Assembly: GCA_964392615.1 (NCBI GenBank)
Contig: CAYMRB010000554.1
Span: 1 to 5,561 of the forward strand
Reading direction: 5' to 3'
DNA: 5,561 nt
Origin: CAYMRB01 sp964392615
GTDB lineage: Bacteria; Planctomycetota; UBA8108
Shown here: positions 1 through 5,561 of the stretch, piece by piece
Position numbering within the stretch: the stretch's first letter is position 1
Layout: every line of letters starts with the position of its first letter
Notes under the pieces: generated by a model
The model's database searches: none
What the model saw: only the letters and a program-made list of their open reading frames with translations
What the model was told of the DNA's origin: nothing
Program-made: the position numbers and the translations under genes

Positions 1-71
1 CTTTGCGAGCTTTGCGCCTTTGCGTGAGCTCTCTTGAAGAGTTGTCACGCGAAGGCGCAAAGCTCGCAAAG
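1..71. repeat. Long inverted repeat, 27-bp arms
   Basis: Positions 1-27 pair with 45-71 with a single non-Watson-Crick position (21 with 51, a T/G wobble). The 17-nt loop contains a further 4-bp stem (31-34 with 38-41). The left arm holds three copies of CTTTGCG (1-7, 10-16, 18-24), mirrored as CGCAAAG or CGCGAAG in the right arm. The left arm starts at the window edge, so the repeat may extend outward. It could be a terminator between convergent genes or a member of a dispersed palindromic repeat family. Confidence 0.85.
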
Positions 72-94
72 AAGAGGGGCCCCGGCCGAGCGGC

Positions 95-120
95 TCGCGA
101 GTCGCGACTCGCGACTCGCG
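95..120. repeat. 20-bp perfect palindrome in a 7-bp tandem array
   Basis: Positions 95-114 are a perfect palindrome centred on GTCGCGAC. The same stretch reads as 7-bp units CGCGAGT, CGCGACT, CGCGACT and a partial CGCG (96-120). Either slippage of a 7-mer or a palindromic repeat element could have produced it. Confidence 0.6.
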
Positions 121-121
121 C

Positions 122-154
122 CTCACGCTCTGTCGCGACCGTCGCGCGCGTGAG
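122..154 (-). terminator. Candidate nested hairpin just after the stop codon
   Basis: CTCACGC (122-128) pairs perfectly with GCGTGAG (148-154). Inside the 19-nt gap, GCGAC (135-139) and GTCGC (141-145) form a second stem. The structure begins 6 nt past the TGA. There is no U-run after it, so intrinsic termination is uncertain; a Rho-assisted or mRNA-stabilising role is possible. Confidence 0.35.
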
Positions 155-160
155 CTGGAA

Positions 161-3100
161 TCACGGCCCGCACGTGTGCTCGTCTTCCGTCGGGTCCTCC
201 CCCACGTTCGGGAAGGGCGGTGGAATGATCGGTCCGCCGGCGTAGAGCCATCGCAGCGTGTAGATCGCGTCCGAGACGTCCGCGGTGCCGTCGTCGTTCG
301 AGTCGAGCATGTCGCGGCACTGCTCCGGCCCCGCGCCGCCGCGGAACAGGAACGAGAGCCCCACGATCACGTCGGTGAGCTCGACCGTGCCGCTGCCGTC
401 CGCGTCGCCGCGCACGAAGACGCCCGATCCGAGCTCGAACGGCACCGCGCCCATGTCTTCTCCGTCGAACCCCGTGCCGATGCACGGCGAGCCGAACCGC
501 AGCGCGTAGTTCCCGGCCGGCGCGTCGACGAAACGCGGGTCGGTGCGCAGGTTCCCGGCTCCGGGCCAGAGCTCCTCGCCGCCGATGTTCGAGTACTCGA
601 TCGTGGCGCTCGAGCGCCCGTCGACGGAGACGTTGAGCACGTTGTCCCACACGATCAGCGAGTGGAGCGTCCCGTGCCCGCCGTCAGGAGCGAAGTCCTT
701 CGCATAGAACTGGACGCCCTGTTGGCAGTTGGCGACCGTGTTGTGCCACCCCTCGGTCACGTCGATGCCATCCTTGATCGCGACGCCGACCCCGGAGGCT
801 GCGACGATGTTCCCCGTCAACGTCGGATCGCCCTGCGACCCCGGCCCCTCCATCGAGACGGCCTTGTCTTCGATGCCGATGATGACGTTGTCGCGAATGT
901 CGACCGTCACACCGCCGAGATCGATACCGTCATCGGAGCTGTTGCGCAGCAGGCAGCGCTCGATGACGCTGCGCTCGGGGCCGCTGCCGTCGAAGTCGAT
1001 GGCGTCGCTATTCCCCATCATGTTCTCGATCGTCGTGTCGCTCACATACGTTGTCGACGACGTGCAGTGAATGCCCTCGAAGATGTCGTGAATGTGCGAG
1101 TCGCGAACTTCGAGGACGGAGCTCGTCGCGTCGATCGCGTTGTCCGGAATCCTGCTGAGCTCGCAATCCGAGACGAGCAGCTTCGATCCGACCGGCGCGA
1201 CGCAGCCGTCGTAGCCTCCCTCCGACGAGCCGTCGCGAATCACGACGTGCGACAGCTCGTGGGTCGGATCGCTCCCTCCACGTCCGGTGTCGTCGAACGC
1301 GATGCCGCCCCAGTTTTCGCCACACCGATACGCGAGCATGCGGACCGGATCGTCCGCCGAGCCGAGCGCGCGAAGCTCGCCGCGCACGATGATCGACGCG
1401 TTCTCGCTGGCCAGAACGATGGCGCCGGGCTCGATCGTCAACGATCCGCTCCCGGAAACCGTCACGTCGCCGGTGAGGCGATACGGCCCCTCCTCTGCGG
1501 TCCAGGTCTCGTCGTCCGAGATCGTACCCCGAACGTTGCGGAAGCCTCCCGGCGCACGGTGGATCACCACGTCGACGCTCGCGACGACGTCACCCGCACC
1601 GCCCGGCTCGCTGTGCCCGCGGATGGTCACGAGGTTCGCGCCGCCGTCGATGCGGATCTCCGTCGACCACACGGCGCCCCACGGTCCGTTGCCGCCGATG
1701 ATCATCGACGTGTCGACCGTCGTGCCAGCGGCGGAGACCGAACGCACCGTCACCGGATCACAGACCCCGTCGAGCCGCACGATCGCGCCCTGTGCCCAGA
1801 GCTCGCCGCCGCAGCCTCCCGCCGGACCACCGCCGTCGCCGCCGGTCGAGATCGACAGGGACGGGATGAGCGAGAAGTCGCTCGAATCGGCCTCCCTATT
1901 GATTCCGACGATCGCAAGCACGTTCGTTCCCGTCTGCAGGAGATCGACGAAATCGACCAGGTTGCGCTCCTCGTCGTCCCCGGCCTCGCGGCTCCCGCCC
2001 GCCGTCGAATCGAATTCGATCACGCCGCCCGGCGCCAGGTCCGTACGCGCGACCTCGACCCCGTTGATGTACGCGACGTACGCATCGTCGTAGTCGCAGA
2101 TAAGCGTCATGCCGACGACCGTCGCCGCCTCGTCGACGTCGAACTCGCGGCGCACGAAGACCGTCGTGTACTCGTCCTCCATGTCGGCGAGCACCGTCGC
2201 GTCGTCGCCGTCGCCGTAGCCGAACCCGGACGGGCCGGATTCCCACCCGGAATCGTCGTACACGCGTTGCGTCCAATCCTCCGCGTCGCCCAGAGGCTGT
2301 TCCGTGCCGCGGAAGTAGCGCCAGGTGTCGCCAGGCTCGATGACGAGTTCGCCCTCCTGCTCATCCGTGCCGATAGCGCCGGCATCGAGCGACCAGGACA
2401 CGTCGGAGTCGATGAACCCGAGGCGCATCGTGACGTTCGTGTCGATCCGGTCGACGACGTTGTACACGTCCCGCGGCTCGAACATCAAATCGGCAGCGCC
2501 GTAGCGCTGTCGCATCTGCAGCCTCGAGAACGCGCCGTCGCGCGCGCGGCGCAGCTCTTCGTAGTACAGACGAGAGTGCTCCGGCACGGAGAAGAAGCGT
2601 TCGATCGAAACGACGTCCGATCTGAAGAAGCGCTCGTCCGCGTCCTGGAACGTCTCCTCGATGTCCCATGCCAAAAGCAGCCATTTGCCCGCATCCGGTC
2701 GTGCGCTGTCCTCGGGCACGCGGTAGAGGAAGTAGTCTTCGCCGGTTCGATTCCAGATGCCGCCGTCCCCGTTCGAGAGGCATGCCGTCACGGCGAAGAA
2801 GCGAGCCCACTGGCGAACGTCGACGAGCGCCTGCATCGCCGCGGGAAACTCCTCGGCCGGCGTTTCCGACCTCTCGAACGCACGGCAGAGCTCGATGATA
2901 TCCGAGAAGTCGTCCTCCTCCTCGTTGCTGCGCTTCTCGTAGAGGTCGCGGTAATCGTCCGCGTCTTCGCCGCGATACTCCAACTCGCCGCCTGGCCCGC
3001 CGGGAATCGGGTTGCGGGCTCGGTACAGACTGCCGTGGTCGCTGCCGCCGAAGTAGCGCGCCAGGAAATCGTCGTCGAACGCCTCCTTGCGGATATAGCG

Positions 3101-5437
3101 CGTGTCGAAGTCGCGGTCGACCTCGCCGGGGAAATGAAGGATGACCGGCCAGTCGACGCCGTAGGGCAGCTCGACACGGCGGAAGACGTCCGCCGCGACG
3201 AGCTCCTGGTACGAGTCGGTGCCGTAGGTGCCGCCGTTGCCGCCGTTGAGATTGAGATTGTCGATGCCGTCGAACGGCTGCTCCGGATGCAGTCGCACCT
3301 TGTACGAGCGGTTGTCCTCGCGCCGCGAATTCTCGCCGCGATAGCGCACGCCGACGAGATAGAAGACGCGATCGTCCGCGATGAACGTGGCGGGGAGGAG
3401 CACGTCGCTCTGCTCGGGACGGTCGCCGAGCTCGCGCGTGTCGTCAGCGGTCATGACGATGCGGTAGACGGGCGCGCCGGTCGCCGGGGGATCGTCGTCG
3501 TCGACCTCGTACAAATAGTACGTTCCCGGATAGCCGCCGTACGGATCGACGGCGGGTTCGAGAGGTACGCGCAACGACTCGCCGTCCGCGTCCTCGGCCT
3601 CGATCCGGAAGCGCACGACGTCGCCATCGGAACGCTCCGGAATGCGCGCGGTGAACTCGCCGTCGCCAGCGACGCGGTCCGAGCCGGTGCCGTCATCGAC
3701 GAGGTCGACCGTGCCGTTCGCTCCGCCGCCGTCGACCGACCAGCGCACGATGGTCCGCGTGAGCGGCGCGACGCTCGAGATCCGGCAGGTCACGCGCACG
3801 TCCTGCGACGAATTCGGTACGGCGGGATCGTGCTCGACGTCGCGAACCGTCGGCGCCGGCTGCGCGTCGTAGCGCGAGTTGCGCCGCCCGGGAGTACCGC
3901 CATCGTCCGACGACGCGCGCCATGCGACGGCCGCGCGATTCGACAGAGTCGGGTGGATGAGCTCGAGTGTCGGCCCACCACCATCGGGCGAATGAGGCCA
4001 GAAGCTGCCGCGGAACGTGCGATCGTCGATGCCGTCGGCCGGCTCCTCGTCGTTCATCGGTCGCCCGTCGCCGTACTCGACGCGGTCGACCGGATTGCCG
4101 AGCTCGTTGCGCAGGACGATCCGCTCGCTCGCGTGGCTCAGGCGCCCCGACCAATCTCCGACGAAGTCCGCGACGGCGGGATACTCCGCCGCGAACGCGA
4201 CGGCGTCCGCGACGGCCACGAGATAGCCACCGGCTGCGATCGACACTTCTCCGAACGTGAATCGCACGGCGCCGGTCAGCCGCCACGCGGTCAGGTCGAC
4301 CGCCTCGTTGCCGGGGTTGTGAAGCTCGATCCACTGCAGCCGATCCGAGCAACGTCGAACGCAATCACCGTTCGGCGCCACGAACGGCGGGTGATAGGCA
4401 ATCTCGTTGATGACGACGGTGCGCTCCTCGGTGTACTCGTTCGGCTCACCCGGGGTCGCGCCGTCGAGCACGTGCGAGTCGTCGTCGCCGTCGGGAAAGC
4501 GCCCGAAGCTCCGCCCGACGACAGGCGAGACCTGAAGATCGTCGAGGATCGTCCGACCATCGTCCTCGACGAGCACGTAGCGACGCTCGGCCGTCGGAAT
4601 CGGCAGGTCCATCGTCGCGCCGGAGAACCACACGAGCTCTCCCGGCGACAGCTCGGTCGCATCCGGCACCTCGAAGAAGAAGTCGGCGCCGCTGGAGTAG
4701 ATCACATGACCGGAGAGGTCGAGCGGTTCGGCGAGCGGATTGTAGAGCTCGAGGAACCCGGGATTCCCTCCGTCGGGCGAAGAGACCTCGTTGATGATCC
4801 CACCGACATACGGGCTCGGCTCAGGCCAGAGCTGGCCCATGGCGACGCGCCGCGAGTTCGGGGCACCGGGCGTGCCGTGCAGATAGAGGCTCGGCTTCCA
4901 GCGCTGGCCGCGATCGTTGACGTCGTCGCGACCGGTGAACTCGAGACTCGGTCCGCGACCATCCGGACGCGAAGGCCACGGGTTGTCGTCGTCGAAGTGG
5001 ATCCGGTTCACGACGTGGCCGGCACCGTTCGCGAGAGCGAGCACCTCGCCCCCGTTGTCGAGTCGGCCCATGAACGGCCCCCACACGTGATCCAGCCCGT
5101 AGGCGCGCTCCGCGGCGGCGGGGTGGGCGCCGACGACCGCGTACGCTCCCGGCGCCAGCTGGGTGCCCGCCGGGAAGGTGTAGTCGATCCCTTCCGTGAA
5201 GTGCCAGCCGCCGACATCGACGGCTGTCGGCCCTCGGTTGTGGATCTCGACGAACTCGAGGTCTTCGTCGGCAGCCGAGCGGAAGACGTTGTAGTGGACC
5301 TCGGAAATCAGGACATCGAGCTCGTCGGCTCGTGCTGTGTCCGCGACGCCGACCAGCCAAACCATGCCCAACCACACAACGATGCCGACCACGCGACCAT
5401 CACGCCGCGCCACCCGCGTCAAGCTCGCCATTCCCAT
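161..5437 (-). CDS. Secreted multidomain LTD / CotH-kinase-like / beta-helix / dockerin-like protein
   Basis: About 1758 residues from the chosen ATG to a TGA stop; residue numbers here and below count from this ATG. Order: signal peptide 1-37, LTDs at about 40-195, 213-333 and 341-521, Ig-like domain 529-644, CotH-like kinase domain 657-975, jelly-roll domain 1027-1197, beta-sandwich 1212-1294, beta-helix 1303-1649, dockerin-like module 1673-1758. The protein is probably exported by Sec and works at the cell surface or outside the cell. Related CotH proteins are atypical kinases in spore coats, but the substrate here is unknown. No LPXTG, PEP-CTERM or type IX sorting tail is seen. The frame is open to 5560 (ATG, 1799 residues), but the first 41 residues look like translated leader. 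The chosen start puts an Arg-rich n-region and hydrophobic core at the N-terminus and follows a GGAGA; an ATG at 5431 is nearly as good. The frame is intact, with no frameshift. The reading frame and secretion are firm; the biological role is not. Confidence 0.93.
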   Translation of the reverse strand: MGMASLTRVARRDGRVVGIVVWLGMVWLVGVADTARADELDVLISEVHYNVFRSAADEDLEFVEIHNRGPTAVDVGGWHFTEGIDYTFPAGTQLAPGAYAVVGAHPAAAERAYGLDHVWGPFMGRLDNGGEVLALANGAGHVVNRIHFDDDNPWPSRPDGRGPSLEFTGRDDVNDRGQRWKPSLYLHGTPGAPNSRRVAMGQLWPEPSPYVGGIINEVSSPDGGNPGFLELYNPLAEPLDLSGHVIYSSGADFFFEVPDATELSPGELVWFSGATMDLPIPTAERRYVLVEDDGRTILDDLQVSPVVGRSFGRFPDGDDDSHVLDGATPGEPNEYTEERTVVINEIAYHPPFVAPNGDCVRRCSDRLQWIELHNPGNEAVDLTAWRLTGAVRFTFGEVSIAAGGYLVAVADAVAFAAEYPAVADFVGDWSGRLSHASERIVLRNELGNPVDRVEYGDGRPMNDEEPADGIDDRTFRGSFWPHSPDGGGPTLELIHPTLSNRAAVAWRASSDDGGTPGRRNSRYDAQPAPTVRDVEHDPAVPNSSQDVRVTCRISSVAPLTRTIVRWSVDGGGANGTVDLVDDGTGSDRVAGDGEFTARIPERSDGDVVRFRIEAEDADGESLRVPLEPAVDPYGGYPGTYYLYEVDDDDPPATGAPVYRIVMTADDTRELGDRPEQSDVLLPATFIADDRVFYLVGVRYRGENSRREDNRSYKVRLHPEQPFDGIDNLNLNGGNGGTYGTDSYQELVAADVFRRVELPYGVDWPVILHFPGEVDRDFDTRYIRKEAFDDDFLARYFGGSDHGSLYRARNPIPGGPGGELEYRGEDADDYRDLYEKRSNEEEDDFSDIIELCRAFERSETPAEEFPAAMQALVDVRQWARFFAVTACLSNGDGGIWNRTGEDYFLYRVPEDSARPDAGKWLLLAWDIEETFQDADERFFRSDVVSIERFFSVPEHSRLYYEELRRARDGAFSRLQMRQRYGAADLMFEPRDVYNVVDRIDTNVTMRLGFIDSDVSWSLDAGAIGTDEQEGELVIEPGDTWRYFRGTEQPLGDAEDWTQRVYDDSGWESGPSGFGYGDGDDATVLADMEDEYTTVFVRREFDVDEAATVVGMTLICDYDDAYVAYINGVEVARTDLAPGGVIEFDSTAGGSREAGDDEERNLVDFVDLLQTGTNVLAIVGINREADSSDFSLIPSLSISTGGDGGGPAGGCGGELWAQGAIVRLDGVCDPVTVRSVSAAGTTVDTSMIIGGNGPWGAVWSTEIRIDGGANLVTIRGHSEPGGAGDVVASVDVVIHRAPGGFRNVRGTISDDETWTAEEGPYRLTGDVTVSGSGSLTIEPGAIVLASENASIIVRGELRALGSADDPVRMLAYRCGENWGGIAFDDTGRGGSDPTHELSHVVIRDGSSEGGYDGCVAPVGSKLLVSDCELSRIPDNAIDATSSVLEVRDSHIHDIFEGIHCTSSTTYVSDTTIENMMGNSDAIDFDGSGPERSVIERCLLRNSSDDGIDLGGVTVDIRDNVIIGIEDKAVSMEGPGSQGDPTLTGNIVAASGVGVAIKDGIDVTEGWHNTVANCQQGVQFYAKDFAPDGGHGTLHSLIVWDNVLNVSVDGRSSATIEYSNIGGEELWPGAGNLRTDPRFVDAPAGNYALRFGSPCIGTGFDGEDMGAVPFELGSGVFVRGDADGSGTVELTDVIVGLSFLFRGGAGPEQCRDMLDSNDDGTADVSDAIYTLRWLYAGGPIIPPPFPNVGEDPTEDEHTCGP
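164..421 (-). other. C-terminal dockerin-like / EF-hand pair (residues about 1673-1758)
   Basis: Two 12-residue calcium loops are visible: DADGSGTVELTD (1678-1689) and DSNDDGTADVSD (1712-1723), each with acidic or polar residues at positions 1, 3, 5 and 12 and Gly at 6. Each is followed by a hydrophobic helix ending in LFRGG or LYAGG, as in type I dockerins. The tail PPPFPNVGEDPTEDEHTCGP matches the C-terminal form seen in Planctomycetota-like secreted proteins. A calcium-stabilised interaction or anchoring module is likely, although no cohesin partner is visible. Confidence 0.8.
491..1531 (-). other. Right-handed parallel beta-helix (residues about 1303-1649)
   Basis: It begins with the usual cap ISDDETWTAEEGPYRLTGDV and LTIEPGAIVLASENASIIV, then RGELRALGSADDPVRM. 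Repeated turns follow, such as SHVVIRDGSS, LLVSDCELSRIPDNAID, LEVRDSHIHDIFEGIHC and NNxI-like rungs (RDNVIIGIEDKAVSM). It closes with TDPRFVD, YALRFGSPCIGTGFDGEDMGAVPFE, a tail known from many secreted beta-helix proteins. No pectate-lyase catalytic set was recognised, so a binding or structural role is as likely as an enzymatic one. A small beta-sandwich at 1556-1804 (GANLVTIRG motif) precedes it. Confidence 0.8.
1847..2359 (-). other. Galactose-binding-like jelly-roll domain (residues about 1027-1197)
   Basis: The segment TWRYFRGTEQPL, YDDSGWESGPSGFGYGDGDD, VFVRREFDV, DYDDAYVAYINGVEVARTDL and GTNVLAIVGINREADSSDFSL follows the pattern of the jelly-roll module that often follows CotH domains (W-R-Y, DDSxWxxGxxxFGYG, YDDxxxxYxNGxEVxR, GxNVLAxxxxN, SSD). 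Such domains usually bind carbohydrate or calcium, but no ligand can be named here. A Gly-rich linker (GGDGGGPAGG) follows it. Confidence 0.7.
2513..3469 (-). other. CotH-type atypical kinase domain (residues about 657-975)
   Basis: It opens with VYRIVMTADDTREL and contains VGVRYRGENSRREDNRSYKVRL, the family's G-x-R-x-RG...K-S-x-K block; Lys713 is the candidate nucleotide-binding lysine. FDGIDNLNLNG follows. The late part has NGDGGIWNRTGEDYFLYRV (Asp891 a candidate catalytic acid) and KWLLLAWDIEETF, where Asp925 is the candidate metal-binding residue. Characterised CotH proteins phosphorylate spore-coat proteins using ATP. For an exported bacterial protein of this type, neither ATP source nor substrate is established, so activity is inference; the fold assignment is strong. 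Confidence 0.85.
3506..3853 (-). other. Ig-like beta-sandwich linker domain (residues about 529-644)
   Basis: The stretch TVRDVEHDPAVPNSSQDVRV, then IVRWSVDGG, then DLVDDGTGSDRVAGDGEFTARIP and VVRFRIEAEDADGES matches the Ig-like module usual between LTD and CotH domains in secreted proteins. The DDG..D..AGDGxFTAxIP segment is its most recognisable part. It is probably a structural spacer. It ends in an acidic DDDDPP linker leading to the kinase domain. Confidence 0.65.
3875..4417 (-). other. Lamin-tail domain 3 (residues about 341-521)
   Basis: The signature is VVINEIAYHPP, then LQWIELHNPGNEAVDLTAWRL, then IAAGGYLVAVAD, and a closing HSPDGGGPTLELIHP with a GTPGRRNSR tail. Between the first and second strands there is an insert with a CxxxC pair (Cys359 and Cys363, in GDCVRRCSD) that the first two copies lack. 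This is the LTD nearest the kinase domain, as is usual in LTD-CotH proteins. Confidence 0.85.
4439..4801 (-). other. Lamin-tail domain 2 (residues about 213-333)
   Basis: It repeats the LTD signature: IINEVSSPDGGNPGFLELYNP, DLSGHVIYS, a LSPGELVWFSG strand pair, then SFGRFPDGDDDS and a closing ATPGEPNE. The tail matches the GTPGAPNS and GTPGRRNS tails of the flanking copies, so the three domains form a tandem series that has diverged strongly in sequence. It is more compact than copies 1 and 3. Confidence 0.8.
4853..5320 (-). other. Lamin-tail domain 1 (residues about 40-195)
   Basis: The segment opens with LISEVHYN and continues with LEFVEIHNRGPTAVDVGGW, the hallmark LTD pattern of an opening strand, E-hydrophobic-x-N, and a D-hydrophobic-x-GW turn. 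It then has a YTFPAGTQLAPGAYAVV strand pair and ends with a PDGRGPSLEF strand and a GTPGAPNSR tail. LTDs are Ig-like folds common in secreted bacterial proteins, where they are thought to mediate binding or surface display. Confidence 0.85.
5327..5437 (-). other. Sec signal peptide (residues 1-37)
   Basis: The first residues carry several Arg (RVARRDGR), followed by a hydrophobic core VVGIVVWLGMVWLVGVA and a small-residue cleavage motif TARA before DELDV. This is a classic signal peptidase I site, with cleavage predicted after Ala37. No lipobox Cys is present, so it is not a lipoprotein signal. The two Arg are not followed by a convincing Tat motif. Confidence 0.85.
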
Positions 5438-5440
5438 TTG

Positions 5441-5445
5441 TCTCC
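5441..5445 (-). promoter_or_regulatory. Shine-Dalgarno-like GGAGA
   Basis: On the minus strand GGAGA lies 3 nt before the ATG at 5437 and 9 nt before the ATG at 5431. The spacing is short for the first and long but acceptable for the second. Both starts keep the full hydrophobic core of the signal peptide. The motif argues against the ATG at 5560, whose upstream sequence lies outside the window. Confidence 0.4.
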
Positions 5446-5451
5446 GACAGG

Positions 5452-5472
5452 GAGCGCCGCGCGCCGGCGCTC
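5452..5472 (-). repeat. 8-bp-stem hairpin in the leader
   Basis: GAGCGCCG and CGGCGCTC form a perfect inverted repeat around a 5-nt loop (GCGCG on the minus strand). It ends 6 nt before the GGAGA. In the mRNA it would be a very stable GC stem just upstream of the ribosome site. It lacks a U-tract and is not a normal terminator. In such GC-rich DNA it could be chance. Confidence 0.45.
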
Positions 5473-5561
5473 TTGTGGCGACATCCCTCGCAGACTGCAC
5501 GGATCTTACGCGCCGCGCTGTCTCGTCGCCGCCGCCCCCCTTGCGACCGCCGGCCACCATC

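Noticed and set aside
95..120. Short tandem units as a CRISPR array
   Set aside because: The units are 7 bp, directly adjacent, and have no spacers.
3..245. Open frame of 80 codons on the + strand at the left edge
   Set aside because: It runs through the long hairpin and palindromes and then antisense into the 3' end of the large gene. The product has no family resemblance and no ribosome site can be seen.
123..650. Open frame of 175 codons on the minus strand
   Set aside because: The product is Arg-rich sequence in an alternate frame of the dockerin and beta-helix region. The main frame there gives clear EF-hand loops, so this is a shadow.
491..1531. Pectate lyase or polysaccharide lyase activity for the beta-helix
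   Set aside because: The fold is supported, but no lyase catalytic residue set or family motif could be recognised, so no enzymatic function is assigned.
1287..2093. Open frame of 268 codons on the + strand
   Set aside because: It lies wholly antisense to the jelly-roll and beta-helix part of the large gene. Its product is Pro/Ser/Thr-rich low-complexity sequence with no recognisable domain, as expected from the reverse of a GC3-biased coding strand.
5503..5508. TAAGAT on the minus strand as a -10 promoter box
   Set aside because: It matches the consensus at only four of six positions and no -35-like hexamer stands 16-18 nt upstream. It is too weak to call in GC-rich DNA.
5438..5560. N-terminal extension to the ATG at 5560 as real protein
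   Set aside because: The extra 41 residues place an Arg/Gly-rich segment ahead of a well-formed signal peptide and contain no known motif. A start at 5437 or 5431 explains the sequence better.

Overview
The window is GC-rich bacterial DNA holding a single long protein-coding gene on the minus strand. The gene runs from a start near 5437 to a TGA stop at 161-163 and fills about 95% of the window. It encodes a secreted, multidomain protein of about 1758 residues. In order, it has a signal peptide, three lamin-tail domains (LTD), an Ig-like beta-sandwich, a CotH-type atypical kinase domain, a galactose-binding-like jelly roll, a short beta-sandwich, a right-handed parallel beta-helix and a C-terminal dockerin-like pair of EF-hand calcium loops.

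This architecture, the C-terminal pattern around RGDADGSG and LFRGG, and the high GC suggest a Planctomycetota-like organism. Myxococcota or a related deep-branching, GC-rich environmental phylum is possible. This is inferred from family knowledge; no taxonomic marker gene is present.

Layout: 1-160 is the non-coding 3' flank. It is dense in inverted repeats: a 27-bp-arm hairpin at 1-71, a 20-bp perfect palindrome built from 7-bp units at 95-120, and a nested hairpin at 122-154 directly behind the stop codon. 161-5437 is the gene. 5438-5561 is the probable 5' leader, with a Shine-Dalgarno-like GGAGA and an 8-bp-stem hairpin just upstream of it. The reading frame stays open to the window edge, so the true start is uncertain by at least 41 codons.

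No partner gene is visible, so no operon or pathway can be read from this window. There are no RNA genes, CRISPR arrays, transposases or phage genes. The points most worth a second look are the unusually long symmetrical hairpin in the 3' flank and the combination of an extracellular CotH-like kinase fold with LTD, beta-helix and calcium-binding modules in one chain.
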